Of a DNA stretch of 64,000 bases, positions 34,401 to 43,933 are shown piece after piece. Source of the stretch: Acidobacteriota bacterium (GTDB taxonomy: Bacteria; Acidobacteriota; Terriglobia; Terriglobales; Acidobacteriaceae); contig JAJXYY010000041.1 in NCBI GenBank assembly GCA_021780315.1, forward strand, positions 1 to 64,000. The letters are read 5' to 3'. The notes below the pieces were generated by a model. The model was given only the letters and a program-made list of their open reading frames with translations, did no database searches and was not told the origin of the DNA. The translations under genes and the position numbers were made by a program. Positions within the stretch are counted from its first letter, which is position 1. Every line of letters begins with the position of its first letter.

Positions 34401-34871
34401 CTGCAGCTTGGCCTTCGTCGCCGGAGGGACGGGCGAGTTCGCAGGCAGCAGCATAGGCAGAAACTGCAATGTGTCGGTGGGCTTGGGTCCACGAGCGTAG
34501 GTGCGGGCCAGCCAGAAGGTGATGTGGAAGAGCTCGCGGACGGCTACGAGCGCATTCTCCTGGGTCACGACGCGGCGGTCGGCGTGGACGGCGCGGTTGC
34601 CGTGCTCGATGATGATGCGCGCCTTGGTCTGAATGCTCTGCCCGGCAACCTGGATGAAGCTAGGCTCATGCACCAGCGCGCTCAGGCTCTGCTGGTACGG
34701 CAGATGCAGGCGGCTGTCGCTGCGATAGAGCCACTGCATCACCAGCTCCAGCGTGCGCCGCGCATGGAAGCAAGCCGTGCCAGGGTCAGGAATGGCAAAC
34801 GACTCGGCCTTCACCGCAGACTCGTAGACCTGCGGCCACTCGGTTTGCAGAAAGCCGAAGTTCGTGGACAT
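31485..34871 (-). CDS. hsdR: Type I restriction enzyme, R (endonuclease/translocase) subunit
   Basis: A 1128-residue HsdR of the EcoEI-like type. An N-terminal DUF4145-like domain and coiled coil (about 150-200) precede the PD-(D/E)XK nuclease (GYVDYVLWGKDGKPLGLVEA), then the SF2 motor with MATGSGKTRT, DEAHRSIYQK, LTATP and QMVGRGTRLRK. It translocates DNA with ATP and cuts distant from unmethylated HsdS sites. It starts two bases after the hsdS stop, so it is third in the hsdM-hsdS-hsdR operon. No disruption is seen. Confidence 0.94.
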   Translation of the reverse strand: MSTNFGFLQTEWPQVYESAVKAESFAIPDPGTACFHARRTLELVMQWLYRSDSRLHLPYQQSLSALVHEPSFIQVAGQSIQTKARIIIEHGNRAVHADRRVVTQENALVAVRELFHITFWLARTYARGPKPTDTLQFLPMLLPANSPVPPATKAKLQELETALSAKDAQLAELMSGQAATDAELQKLRAEVAEARKRNEAAPDTHDYNEKETRDAFIDLMLAEAGWELKQPQDREYEVSGMPSDSGIGYVDYVLWGKDGKPLGLVEAKRARKSPHIGQQQAKLYADCLEAKFGQRPVILYTNGYEHWMWNDMEHPPREVSGFYTHDELELLIQRRQTRKPLGAQEIDAEIVERYYQTRAIRKVAERFETDRQRKALLVMATGSGKTRTVIALCDLLMKAGWVKRVLFLADRVALVKQAANAFKTHLPASSPVNLVTEKSESGRVYISTYPTMMKLIDDKREDGTRRFGAGYFDLIIVDEAHRSIYQKYGAIFDYFDSLLVGLTATPKDEVDHNTYRLFTLEDGVPTDEYSLDDAIKDKFLVPPRAVSVPLKFQREGIKYNELSEEEKDQWDALEWDEESEDVPDQVNAADVNNWLFNKDTVDKVLQHLMEKGQKVAGGDRLGKTIVFAKNHDHAEFIVKRFDENYPQYAGHFARVIDFTVTYAQSLIDGFSQPEKAPHIAVSVDMLDTGIDVPEVVNLVFFKLVRSKTKFWQMVGRGTRLRKNLFSPGKDKQFFYLFDFCQNLEFFSQNPETTDGASGDSLSKKLFASRVELLAVLDKLGFEDKDKERELRDGIAERLRQLVAAMTLDNFLVRPHRRLVEHFAQPEAWATLSTEDKAALENDVAGLPSATAPDSLEAKQFDLLLLRMQLALLRGEAGFAAMREKVQTIARLLETQVAIPAVAAKLPLLQEIQSSPFWEDVTVVHLEGVRKGLRDLIQFIEYRKRATVITDFADEIAEGTIVPLPGASVGVDVEKVREKAMVFLRKHRSDPVLHKLRFNEPLTAEDLKVLEGIFLSEGSTQEEIAAAGRETAGLGLFVRSLVGMDREAAKAALSRFMQEQPMNANQTEFVNLIINHLASRGYIELARLYESPFTDVHPHGMDGLFSDDSTNVLIATLNMIRDNAVAVRQ

Positions 34872-34873
34872 CT

Positions 34874-36043
34874 TTAAAGTTCACCTCGGAAGGCACGGTG
34901 TTGAAGGGATGCGACATTCGAGTCTAATAGGCCCTGAGCACCAATGCAGTTTATTCGCATCGCTTCTATTTTCGCCATGCGATCTCGATATAGATACTGC
35001 AGTTCGAGAGGCGGCTTAGGAATAGGGGTCGATTTGATCAGGTCCATGTTTAGCCCGGACATGATTGCGCCTTTTGAGGTCTGTAGCAAATGGCGTTTAG
35101 AGTCGGGGTACATGAGAATGCACGACTGGATAAACTCAGGGAGGTACTTTTTTGCATCAACCGTGATGCAGCAAAGATGTTTCGTATTTATTGCTTTGGG
35201 GATGTCAGCGGGGACCACTGCTGCGCGACCGCATGTTCCCATGATGGTTATAAGAACATCGCCTGGTTTCACGGTGTAACGTCGAAGACTCTCGTATTTC
35301 GCCTCAGAAATGAAGCGTGGTGCGGCCCATGCAAAGCGATTCGTCACAGCGTTATCGATTCCGAGAACAGGAATGCCAAATTTAACGAATTCGCTATGTA
35401 GTAACTGACTTCCAAACGGCCCGGTACGAATTGAGTTTCGGGACGGAGCCACCGCATCATCGATGTTGGCCACTGGAAATCTAGGGCTCGGTGAATCGCC
35501 GAACATTTCTAGGAAGAGGGATTGGGTGAGGGTGTCGAGTTTGGCGAGAGCCTGGCGGCGCTTGGCCCGCAACGCCTCAGCCTGATCCAGAATCGCCGCA
35601 ATCCTCCGCTGCTCCTCAATAGGTGGCACGGGTATAGGGATTGCAGACGCACCAGCCTTCGTCAGCTTTCCCCTTGTCGTTCCAGTTACAAATGGTGTGA
35701 CATCGTAGTGCTTCAGAACATGGCATAGATAGCCTAAATCGCAACCCGGTCGAGGACGAATAACGTGGGCGTGATTGTTAACCCAGCTTTTTCCCTCAAT
35801 GCGATAGGCGATACCTCGATCAGGATTATCGAAATGGCCGCCATCCTCGGCAACAAGGATCAGTGGTTCATCGAAAATGTATTCGCTGATCGTTCCTTGC
35901 TGTCCGTTCGCACCGTAATAGGGATATGGGCCAACAGTCCTATCTGATTCTGTGACAGGCCGTCTCAAATGGTCGAGAAATTCAACCAGCTCGCCAAGAG
36001 GTCTGATTGGCCAATGGCTTCCAAGAAGATCACGCGAAATCAC
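34874..36043 (-). CDS. hsdS: Type I restriction enzyme, S (specificity) subunit
   Basis: A 389-residue HsdS with two target-recognition domains separated by conserved helical spacers: the first ends in IPVPPIEEQRRIAAILDQAE with the LDTLTQSLFLEMFG helix, the second in IPKPPLELQYLYRDRMAKIE. The first TRD (DRTVGPYPYYGANGQQG) and the second each recognise half of a bipartite site that cannot be deduced here. Its ATG overlaps the hsdM stop by four bases. Confidence 0.93.
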   Translation of the reverse strand: MISRDLLGSHWPIRPLGELVEFLDHLRRPVTESDRTVGPYPYYGANGQQGTISEYIFDEPLILVAEDGGHFDNPDRGIAYRIEGKSWVNNHAHVIRPRPGCDLGYLCHVLKHYDVTPFVTGTTRGKLTKAGASAIPIPVPPIEEQRRIAAILDQAEALRAKRRQALAKLDTLTQSLFLEMFGDSPSPRFPVANIDDAVAPSRNSIRTGPFGSQLLHSEFVKFGIPVLGIDNAVTNRFAWAAPRFISEAKYESLRRYTVKPGDVLITIMGTCGRAAVVPADIPKAINTKHLCCITVDAKKYLPEFIQSCILMYPDSKRHLLQTSKGAIMSGLNMDLIKSTPIPKPPLELQYLYRDRMAKIEAMRINCIGAQGLLDSNVASLQHRAFRGEL

Positions 36044-37572
36044 CGGAGCATCCCCTCCAGCTCCTTCAGCCCTGCCTCGATCTCCTTCTCGAGATCCATC
36101 AGCTCGCGCAGAATCTGCTGCGGCGCCACATGCTCCACCTCTTCATAGACCACCTGCTTGTAGCGATTCAGGCTCAGGTCATATCCATTCTCGGCGATCT
36201 CGCTCTTCGGTACGCAGAAGCTCTGCGCCGTGCGCGGGCGTTCCGCCTCGGAGCCGTCGCGTTGCTTCCAGCGGGCCAGCGCATCGGGCAGGTTGTTCTT
36301 CGCCGCTTCGTCGGCAGTCAGCGGCAGGCTCGGCACCGGCCCTAGCTTCTCAAACGGCAGCAGCTCCTGCCGCCTGTCATCGAGCGACCAGCCGTCGGCC
36401 TGCATATCGTAGAACCATACGTTCTCTGTGCCGCCAGAGTTGGTTTTGGTGAAGCAGAGAATCGCCGTGGAGACACCGGCGTAGGGACGGAAAGCGCCGG
36501 ACGGCAGCGAGACCACTGCATCTAGTTTCTGCTCCTCCACCAGAATGCGACGCAGCTCTTTGTGCGCCTTGCTGGAGCCGAAGAGCACGCCATCCGGCAC
36601 GATGACCGCCGCGCGGCCGCCGGGCTTAAGCAACCGCAGCACGAGAGCAAGGAACAGCAGCTCAGTCTTCTTCGTCTTAACGACCTGCTGGAGGTCTTTA
36701 GCCACGTTCTCGTGGTCGAGCGAGCCGGCGAAGGGCGGATTGGCCAGCACCAGCGTGTACTTTTCGTCCTCGCCGGAGTGGTCCTGCGCGAGTGCATCGC
36801 GGCGCTGCACGTCAGGGTTCTCGACGCCGTGCAACAGCATGTTCATGCTGCCGATTCGGAGCATGGCCGCATCGTTCTCAAAGGCGTGGAAGAGTCCCTG
36901 GTGGAAGTGCTTGTTCAGCTTCGGGTCGGCGAAGAGATCCGGGTGGCTGTCGCGGAGGTACTCGCCCGTGACCATGAGGAAGCCGCAAGTTCCGGCGGCG
37001 GGATCGACCATGACCTCCTTCGGCGTGGGAGCCATCATCTCCACCATGAGCCGGATGATGTGGCGCGGCGTGCGGAATTGGCCGTTGGTGCCGGAGGTGG
37101 CCATCTTGCCCAGCATGTACTCATACACATCGCCCTTGGTGTCGCGGTCGTCCATGGGGACGCTGTCGATCAGGTCGACGGCCTTGGCGATGAGCGACTC
37201 CGGGATGGTGAAGCGGGCATCGCGCATGTACTGCGCATAGGTGGAGCCTTCACCGAGGGTGCGCAGCCAGGGAAAGATGTGGTCGGCAAGGAGGCTGTAC
37301 ATTGCCTGCGGCGAGGCGTTCTTCAGGCGCTTCCAACGGAAGTCCTCGTAGGGCGTGCCTTTGGGGTCATTGCCCTCTGGGAAGATGCGCCGCGCCATCG
37401 GCGTTCCGAGACGCGCCGCCTTGCGTTCCTCCAGCTCCTGCACCTCGTCTAGGCGCTTGAGGAAGAGCAGATACGTGATCTGCTCGATAACATCCACGGG
37501 GTTGGCGATGCCGCCAGACCAGAAGGCGTCCCAAATACGATCGACTTGATTGCGAATATCACCTGTGAGCAT
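36040..37572 (-). CDS. hsdM: Type I restriction enzyme, M (N6-adenine methyltransferase) subunit
   Basis: A 510-residue HsdM with an N-terminal helical domain (VDRIWDAFWSGGIANPVDVI), motif I VDPAAGTCGFLM and motif IV VLANPPFAGSL, followed by LKPGGRAAVIVPDGVLFG. It methylates adenine in the HsdS site and is needed for both protection and restriction. The ATG at 37572 is preferred; a TTG at 37581 in the same frame is possible. First gene of a complete three-gene operon. Confidence 0.94.
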   Translation of the reverse strand: MLTGDIRNQVDRIWDAFWSGGIANPVDVIEQITYLLFLKRLDEVQELEERKAARLGTPMARRIFPEGNDPKGTPYEDFRWKRLKNASPQAMYSLLADHIFPWLRTLGEGSTYAQYMRDARFTIPESLIAKAVDLIDSVPMDDRDTKGDVYEYMLGKMATSGTNGQFRTPRHIIRLMVEMMAPTPKEVMVDPAAGTCGFLMVTGEYLRDSHPDLFADPKLNKHFHQGLFHAFENDAAMLRIGSMNMLLHGVENPDVQRRDALAQDHSGEDEKYTLVLANPPFAGSLDHENVAKDLQQVVKTKKTELLFLALVLRLLKPGGRAAVIVPDGVLFGSSKAHKELRRILVEEQKLDAVVSLPSGAFRPYAGVSTAILCFTKTNSGGTENVWFYDMQADGWSLDDRRQELLPFEKLGPVPSLPLTADEAAKNNLPDALARWKQRDGSEAERPRTAQSFCVPKSEIAENGYDLSLNRYKQVVYEEVEHVAPQQILRELMDLEKEIEAGLKELEGMLR

Positions 37573-37770
37573 GCAGTACAACTATCTCATCCCGGGAGCG
37601 CCAACTGCACGCTGGCATCGCCGGCCACCTCGCGGCTTGGCCAGGTCGGAATGAGGCCAAGGGGAAGATCTGGGGTCATGCCCATTTCACCTATGACCCA
37701 CCATCATGCACAACAGATGATTTTCGAGGACCGATATGTGGGTACTAATCAGGCCAGCAGCCTATGAAGA

Positions 37771-38166
37771 TCATGCGGAATCGTACTTGGCTTGTGACTT
37801 TCTGACCCGCTCCCAATTTGCCTTAGCCCAATCGACCAATCCCTGCGTAGGCTGAAGTAGGCTCTTTCCAAGGTCTGTAATTTCATACTCAACGCGAGGC
37901 GGTACTTCGGGGAAGAGTTCGCGTATCACCAACCCGTCCCGCTCGAGATTCTTGAGGGTCATCGATAGCATTCGCTGCGAAATGCCTGGGACCGCACGTT
38001 CAAGTTCAGAGAATCGCGCACGTCCTCCGAGTAGGTCGAGCGAAAGAATTAAAAAGATGCTCCACGTATCACCAATCCTCGTCAACAACTCCCTGACCGC
38101 CATCGGGTCTGAGCTTTTGCAGACGGCTGCGGGATCTAGAGAGACGGTTTTGCCCGGTTTCTTCAT
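37771..38166 (-). CDS. HxlR-family transcriptional regulator
   Basis: A 131-residue winged-helix repressor/activator: RIGDTWSIFLILSLDLLGG, FSELERAVPGISQRMLSMTL, LERDGLVIRE and a VEYEITDLGKSL wing. It is divergent from the NTF2-fold/azoreductase operon (110-base gap), so it very probably controls it and itself. The octamer CCTCAGTG occurs at 38173 and 38239 in that gap and may be part of its operator. Confidence 0.87.
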   Translation of the reverse strand: MKKPGKTVSLDPAAVCKSSDPMAVRELLTRIGDTWSIFLILSLDLLGGRARFSELERAVPGISQRMLSMTLKNLERDGLVIRELFPEVPPRVEYEITDLGKSLLQPTQGLVDWAKANWERVRKSQAKYDSA

Positions 38167-38276
38167 GACTAACCTCAGTGTTAGCTACTGACATCGATGT
38201 GCCTTCTTGTTTGAGAGCAGCTACTCTTTTATAGTCGCCCTCAGTGAACACTATGAAGCGAGTGGAGAAACACGGA

Positions 38277-38723
38277 ATGCCCAAGACCAAATACGCAGCC
38301 TACAAGGCAGCCGCCCCATACTTCAACCTGGTTCGACTTGCTCTCGGAGACCTTGTTGACGGCGAACACTTCTTTGACATCGTCACCGACGACACCATCT
38401 ACGAGGTCCTCTACGATCTCGGCTGGCCTCGTGTCATTCGGGGACGAGCCGCTTTAATGGATGCGTTCCTCGGTTACGTCGAGATCATTAGCTTGCAGTC
38501 CGCAGACAACCTCGTTGTCCACACCGCAGACACAGGTCATGTCGTTGTCATCGAATACGAAGTCCACGGAACAGTCCTCGCGACCGGCTCGAAGTACGAC
38601 AACCGGTTCTGCTCCATCATCCATCTCGAGAACCGGAAGATCGCGCATTGGAGAGACTACATGGACTCGCACGCAGCGTGGAGTGCGCTGACGCCGCGCT
38701 CACGCCGAAAGGATTCGCTATGA
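38277..38723 (+). CDS. NTF2-fold / SnoaL-like protein
   Basis: About 148 residues: YFNLVRLALGDLVDGEHFFD, YEVLYDLGWPRVIRGRAALM, NRFCSIIHLENRKIAHWRDY are the usual segments of SnoaL-like cone-fold proteins. The start at 38277 has GGAG nine bases upstream; 38253 (ATG) and 38244 (GTG) are also in frame. It is translationally coupled to the azoreductase-like gene (ATGA) and divergent from HxlR. The exact reaction is unknown. Confidence 0.8.
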   Translation: MPKTKYAAYKAAAPYFNLVRLALGDLVDGEHFFDIVTDDTIYEVLYDLGWPRVIRGRAALMDAFLGYVEIISLQSADNLVVHTADTGHVVVIEYEVHGTVLATGSKYDNRFCSIIHLENRKIAHWRDYMDSHAAWSALTPRSRRKDSL

Positions 38724-39328
38724 GGAACATACTCATAATTGAAGTCAGCCCCAGAGGAAAAGACTCGGCGAGTCGAGCTGTCTCCAATCGTCTCGCGGAG
38801 AGGCTCGCGAACCTCTATCCCCATGCAAAGATCCTTCGTCACGACCTCGCAACTGAGCACCTGCCACATCTCGACGCGATCACCCTCCGGGCCATTTCAA
38901 CGAGAGAGCCTGTAGAGGAGGAAAGCCTGAAAGCGTCGGCCCATCAGTCCGATCAACTGACAAATGAGCTGCTGGAATCAGATCTTCTGGTAATGGCTAC
39001 TCCCATGTGGAACTTCGGCATTCCGTCTGCCCTGAAAGCCTGGATCGACCTGGTTGTTCGGCCCGGCAGAACCTTTCAGTATTCCGACAGCGGCGTACTC
39101 GGTTTAGCAAAGAACAAAAAGGCAATTCTCGTTGTGGCCTCGGGCGGAGTCTTTACAGAGGGTTCATGGCGTTCTTGGGATTTTGTCGAACCATATCTGC
39201 GTCAGATTCTGGCGTTCATCGGCATCGTAGATGTACAGACAGTTCGAATCGAGGGAATGAATATCCCCGCTCTGTCAGCGAATGCCGTGCTGAGGGCGCA
39301 TCAAGCTGTCGGAGAACTGTCTCTGTAA
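38720..39328 (+). CDS. FMN-dependent NAD(P)H azoreductase / quinone reductase
   Basis: A 202-residue flavodoxin-fold enzyme of the AzoR type: IIEVSPRGKDSASRAVSNRL binds the FMN phosphate, ATPMWNFGIPSALKAWIDLV and VVRPGRTFQYSDSGVLGL form the flavin site, and VVASGGVF the third loop. It reduces quinones, azo compounds or nitro groups by two electrons. AAAGGA lies six bases before the ATG. Its control by a divergent HxlR regulator is the standard quinone-response layout. Confidence 0.88.
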   Translation: MRNILIIEVSPRGKDSASRAVSNRLAERLANLYPHAKILRHDLATEHLPHLDAITLRAISTREPVEEESLKASAHQSDQLTNELLESDLLVMATPMWNFGIPSALKAWIDLVVRPGRTFQYSDSGVLGLAKNKKAILVVASGGVFTEGSWRSWDFVEPYLRQILAFIGIVDVQTVRIEGMNIPALSANAVLRAHQAVGELSL

Positions 39329-39670
39329 AGACGCATTCGTACCAAGTAGAAGTATCGCATGACGCATCGGAAACCATGAATCCTCATAGATTCTGTTCTC
39401 GTCAGTGATCTGCTCAGTGCTATCAATTGACGCGAAATCGCAATGTCCGTCTTGAGATGTTCTCGGGCTGGAAACGTGCTTTGGCCTGTAGTCGCCAATT
39501 GAAGCGAAATCCACTATCCGAATTGCCGACCATTCGTCCAAGCGAATCCTGACCTCTGCCGTGACAGCGCCGGCGCGCCAACCGATATTTCGCGGACGTA
39601 CAATGAGACGACCTATTCCAATGACAGCGAAGTCCCTGCGTGATTGGAGTCAACCGACAAGGACGGTTCG
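39329..39670. other. Intergenic region containing a tRNA-Asp-like fragment
   Basis: No gene supported in these 342 bases. GACCTCTGCCGTGACAG at 39551-39567 is identical to 3922-3938; on the minus strand it reads as a tRNA-Asp anticodon loop and 3' stem. The fragment sits about 100 bases before the nuclease-helicase start, at the boundary between the azoreductase operon and the defence-like module. Confidence 0.5.
39551..39567 (-). repeat. tRNA-Asp-like fragment (copy 4)
   Basis: A 17-base exact match to 3922-3938. Minus-strand reading CTGTCACGGCAGAGGTC corresponds to anticodon loop, 3' anticodon stem and variable loop of a GTC tRNA; the T-stem differs from copy 1. Confidence 0.5.
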
Positions 39671-42600
39671 ATGCCGCAGTTCAGAAAGAACGTGCTATCC
39701 CAGTATTTGCGGACCAAGTGCGACAAGCAATTGCGGCTTTCCCTCTATTCGCCGCCGGAATTAAAGGCGATGGGGTGGCCGGTCCCGCTGGAAGCACGCC
39801 CGGCCGTGCAAATCCTGCGCGATCGCGGCAAGGAATGGGAACAGGCGAAGATGCAGGACCTGGAGCTCGCCTTCGGAACCCATCTCAGGGGAATCAAGGA
39901 GGACGGGAAGTTCAAGCGAATCGAGCTTGGACCGGTCCTCGCGTCCAATCCAGCGAGCCCCACCATTGTTGCGCAGGCGCGATTCGAGCACCCGGACCTA
40001 CGGGCGACGTTCCTGGCCAATATCGGCATGACGGCGGCCGAGATGGCTGCGATCCCCCCGTTCGGCGCATTTGAACCGGACATCGTCCTGATGCGAACTC
40101 CTGCCGACGACGAAATCGAGATATTTCCAAATGGGGATACGGCGCGGATTGCCGCTGGCGATCCGCGAAAGGCGCTCCTTGTTTCGGACATCAAGCATGC
40201 GGGAGAAGCCAATTCGAGCTACAGCTCCGAAGTGGCGCTCTATGCGGTCCTGCTCGCGAACTGGCTTCGCTTGAACCACCTTGAGGGCAGTTTTTTTGTC
40301 GCGGATCATCTCGGCCTCTGGACCCGTGCCAAGGAAGTCTCCGACCTTGCCGCGCTCGTGACCGCCAATCCTGGTGCCGGCATCACGGAACGGCTCCAGG
40401 CCTTCCTCAACGACCTCGAACGGGTCGATTTCCAGATCTTCTTCCAGGCGGTAAGCCATTTCTTCCAGCAGGACCTCCCGAGGGTGCTAGCGCTTACCGA
40501 CTGGACGGCTCTCGACTGGCATGTCGATTCCAGATGCTCGGCGTGCGATTTCCTCGGCCATCGAAACTGGCTCCGGGCAGCGGACCGCGCGGTACTGGAC
40601 GCCAACCGCAGCCACTATTGCGTGACAGCGGCGGAGGACACGGAGCACTTGAGCCGTCTTGCGACCATCACCCGCGGAAGCCGCAAGACACTTCATCAGG
40701 CGGGTCACATCAATGTGATCGCAGTAGCGGGTGTAACGACAGCTGATCCGGTCTTCGATCTGCACAATGCGCTGAAGGCCGACCGGAACCATCTTCCGCA
40801 TCGTGCCGCCGCTTTGATGTCGGGCGACGTGACGGTCGCGCCAAATACGACAACCATCGACTTCCCCAAGTATGCCGATGTCCAGATATTCATAACGGTC
40901 AACTTCGATCCCGGTACCGGCCTGCTGTGCGCCCTCGGCTCCGAAGCCCGGTTCCGGCAGCGCGTTCCTTTCGGGCAAACCTCTAACGTGCAGAGGACAT
41001 GGCCTTCGGAGGCGCAGACGCTCCTCGCGGCCACGATTGAGGAAGAGCGCAACATCGTCATTTCCTTCCTATCGCGGCTGGCCGAGGTGTTCACATTCAT
41101 CCACGACACCGCTGCCGACAAAGGCGGTGCCCTTGCCGCAAAAACAACCGTCCAGGTCTATTTCTGGGACACGAACCAGTTTGAAGAACTAGCCAAGGCC
41201 ATCGGCCGGCACCTGAACTCCATCGTCATGCCGCAAACGGAGAAGTATTTGCGCGGCCTCGCGTGGCTGTTTCCGCCCGAAGAACTGCTGGAAGAGGACG
41301 AGATAACCCTCGCCAACCCGATCACCTTCGTGAAATCCGTCATCCAGCGGGATCTCCGGTTACCCGTCGCACACTGCCTGACGCTGTTCAACGTAGCGGA
41401 GGCGTACCATAACCAGCAGTTCACGCCGTCGATACCCGGCTCCTTCTACCGCGATCCATTTTCGGACATGATCCCGCGGGAACGCATTTATGAAATCTGG
41501 TCCCAGGAACCCCTCGTCCAGATCGGAAGCACCCAGCGTGCACGGTCACAGTGCATCGCTGACTACAGCGACGCCGTCAAGAAGCAAGTGGCCGCCCTTC
41601 GATCGGTAGTGTGGAAGTTCGGGGCGGATATGGCGGGGCGATTGAACTTTGCGGCCCGCCCGCTCAAAATCGGCGTGCCGTTCAATTTCCAGAACATGAG
41701 TGAGGACGGCCGTCTGTGGTATGGGTGGGCGCGTCTCGAAGAAGCATGCAAGAATGTCGAGTTGCGCAGAACATGGTCTGCGGAACCGGAAGAGTTGGAG
41801 GCCAACTACAATATCCTTCGCTTCACACAGCTTCAGGCGACCCTGCCGAACGGCGATCTGACCTACCTGGTCCGCGCCACCTCGCGCGACTGCAAGTTCC
41901 GGGACAATGAATCCTTTCTTGCGCTGCAGGATGAAAATATCGCAGGTTTTCTCGATTTGCGGGTGCGGGATCTGCTCGATACAACGACGCTCCAGCAGGT
42001 CGCGATCGAGGACCAGAATCGAAAACTGTCGGACATCTTTTCCGGAAAACTGATCACCTTCGATCGCGGCGCCCTGAGCGCCCGAATCAGCCTATCCACC
42101 TTCCGCGGTGCCGACGTGATACGGAACCTGCTTGTCAATCACGGAGGCGTCGATATTTCGCAGGGTGTCAGTCTGGTGGACAGCTCAGGCCCCGGCATGG
42201 CCGACCGGGTAAGGGACTGCCTGCGCGCGATAGGACGACCGCCGATCGCATCGGCCGCTCCCGCGACTTATGCCGCACTGGGACATCCCGCCGGACAGAA
42301 TCCTCCCCGCAACGACGCGATCACGCCTGCCGCCCGGATTCTGTGGGATGCCGCCGCCATGGCAGTGGAGGATACGGGACTCGCGGCGGACACGATTACT
42401 GAGGCCGTTCAGGCTATCGCGGATACACAGTGGCCGCTGAACCAGTCGCAAAGGAACGCCGTTTCCCACTGCCTGAGTCATCGCTTGTCGATCGTCTGGG
42501 GACCGCCGGGAACCGGAAAAACCACTACCGCCGCGTCGCTCGCCGTTGCTCGGATATTGGCGGCGCGCAACATGGGGCAGAATCTCCGCATGCTGATTAC

Positions 42601-43933
42601 AGGCCCGACGTACACCGCCTGGGAAAAGCTCTTCGGAGAAATCCTTGAGCTTCTGGAAAAGGCGCATGTCGCGGGGCTATCGTGCTACCGGATTTATTCG
42701 TCCACGCATGTTGACCGAGGCCCGCTGCCGCAGACAGGCAATGCCGTGCTTGACCTTGAGGCGAGAAGCAATGATCCCGGCTTCCAGTCGCTTTGGGCGG
42801 AGCTTGAAAATCCCGGGACCATCGTTCTGGTCGGGACCGTCGCTCATCAGTGTTTCCGTATAGCCAAGCAAGGCAACGGCACCGCGGCGGCCCAACTGTT
42901 CGATCACATGGTTATCGACGAGAGTTCGCAGCTCGACGTAGGCAAATCCCTTTTTCCGCTTTGCCTTCTTTCGGCGCAGGGTGAACTGGCGCTTTTCGGC
43001 GATCACCTACAGATGCCGCCCGTCATCACGACACAGCCCCCGCGAGGGGCTGAATGGCTGGTCGGCAGCATCCAGAATTATTTGCTGAAGCGCCACAGCC
43101 TCCCGCTTCAGAACCTGCTCATCAACTACCGCTCCGCCGCCGCATTCGTGGAGTTCGGCAAGCGGATCGGTTATCCACCTGATCTGACGGCACACTCCGT
43201 CGACCTTCGCCTTCACCGCCTAACTACGAGCGACGACAAACCCGGCGAGTGGCAGGACACGGTGCCTTGGTATTCCGGATTGAATGACATCCTGGACCCC
43301 GCACGCCGTCTCGTTGCAGTCACCTATGAAGACGGGAAAGCGGGGCAGGCCAACGAGTTCGAGGCCGATATCGTCTGCGCAATGGTGCAGCGTCTGTTCC
43401 TGGCCTACTCGCAGTTTCTCGACGGCGAACAGGACACCGGTGGGCAGCCGTTCGTCCCGACCCACGCCGCCTATGACCCTGGTAGTTTCTGGGAACGCGG
43501 CGTCGGCATCGTAACTCCTCACCGGGCACAACGCGCTTTGATCGTGCGGAGGCTGCGCGAAATCTTTCCCACGCATGATGGCCAGAAGATTGATACATCG
43601 GTGGACACGGTGGAGCGTTTCCAAGGGGGACAGCGCGATACCATCATCATCTCGTTCGGCGTGGGCGACCCCGATCTGATTTCCGCCGAAGAGAGCTTCC
43701 TTTTGCAGCTCGAGCGTACAAATGTGGCGATTTCACGCGCCCGCGCAAAGTGCATCCTCGTCATCTCCGAGGATCTTGCGTACCACTTGCCGTCGGATCG
43801 CGAGACGATCCTTACATCAAAGGCAGTGAAAACCTATGTCTCCGATTTCTGCCGCGAAGTGGCTCAAGTTCAGGTGCCGAGTGCCCATGGCGACCGGCAG
43901 CTCACAATCCGTTGGTACGATCCGTCAGAGTGA
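39671..43933 (+). CDS. PD-(D/E)XK nuclease (probable Fe-S) fused to SF1 helicase
   Basis: A 1420-residue fusion. The N-terminal nuclease shows FEPDIVLM (about 134) and VSDIKHAGE (Asp and Lys about 173-175), the PD-(D/E)XK core. An early Cys in LRTKCDKQL plus CSACDF (about 288) and a later Cys in HYCVTA resemble the iron-sulfur staple of AddB/Dna2-type nucleases. The C-terminal half is a Upf1/Dna2-like helicase: GPPGTGKTTTAA (about 942), VIDESSQLD (about 1079), FGDHLQMPPV, ERFQGGQRDTIIISF and NVAISRARAKC. It should unwind and degrade DNA. It is convergent with, and overlaps by nine bases, a DNA methyltransferase gene. The ATG at 39671 is chosen over 39644 because TCGATG starts the conserved-looking N-terminus; neither has a strong RBS. 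Confidence 0.86.
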   Translation: MPQFRKNVLSQYLRTKCDKQLRLSLYSPPELKAMGWPVPLEARPAVQILRDRGKEWEQAKMQDLELAFGTHLRGIKEDGKFKRIELGPVLASNPASPTIVAQARFEHPDLRATFLANIGMTAAEMAAIPPFGAFEPDIVLMRTPADDEIEIFPNGDTARIAAGDPRKALLVSDIKHAGEANSSYSSEVALYAVLLANWLRLNHLEGSFFVADHLGLWTRAKEVSDLAALVTANPGAGITERLQAFLNDLERVDFQIFFQAVSHFFQQDLPRVLALTDWTALDWHVDSRCSACDFLGHRNWLRAADRAVLDANRSHYCVTAAEDTEHLSRLATITRGSRKTLHQAGHINVIAVAGVTTADPVFDLHNALKADRNHLPHRAAALMSGDVTVAPNTTTIDFPKYADVQIFITVNFDPGTGLLCALGSEARFRQRVPFGQTSNVQRTWPSEAQTLLAATIEEERNIVISFLSRLAEVFTFIHDTAADKGGALAAKTTVQVYFWDTNQFEELAKAIGRHLNSIVMPQTEKYLRGLAWLFPPEELLEEDEITLANPITFVKSVIQRDLRLPVAHCLTLFNVAEAYHNQQFTPSIPGSFYRDPFSDMIPRERIYEIWSQEPLVQIGSTQRARSQCIADYSDAVKKQVAALRSVVWKFGADMAGRLNFAARPLKIGVPFNFQNMSEDGRLWYGWARLEEACKNVELRRTWSAEPEELEANYNILRFTQLQATLPNGDLTYLVRATSRDCKFRDNESFLALQDENIAGFLDLRVRDLLDTTTLQQVAIEDQNRKLSDIFSGKLITFDRGALSARISLSTFRGADVIRNLLVNHGGVDISQGVSLVDSSGPGMADRVRDCLRAIGRPPIASAAPATYAALGHPAGQNPPRNDAITPAARILWDAAAMAVEDTGLAADTITEAVQAIADTQWPLNQSQRNAVSHCLSHRLSIVWGPPGTGKTTTAASLAVARILAARNMGQNLRMLITGPTYTAWEKLFGEILELLEKAHVAGLSCYRIYSSTHVDRGPLPQTGNAVLDLEARSNDPGFQSLWAELENPGTIVLVGTVAHQCFRIAKQGNGTAAAQLFDHMVIDESSQLDVGKSLFPLCLLSAQGELALFGDHLQMPPVITTQPPRGAEWLVGSIQNYLLKRHSLPLQNLLINYRSAAAFVEFGKRIGYPPDLTAHSVDLRLHRLTTSDDKPGEWQDTVPWYSGLNDILDPARRLVAVTYEDGKAGQANEFEADIVCAMVQRLFLAYSQFLDGEQDTGGQPFVPTHAAYDPGSFWERGVGIVTPHRAQRALIVRRLREIFPTHDGQKIDTSVDTVERFQGGQRDTIIISFGVGDPDLISAEESFLLQLERTNVAISRARAKCILVISEDLAYHLPSDRETILTSKAVKTYVSDFCREVAQVQVPSAHGDRQLTIRWYDPSE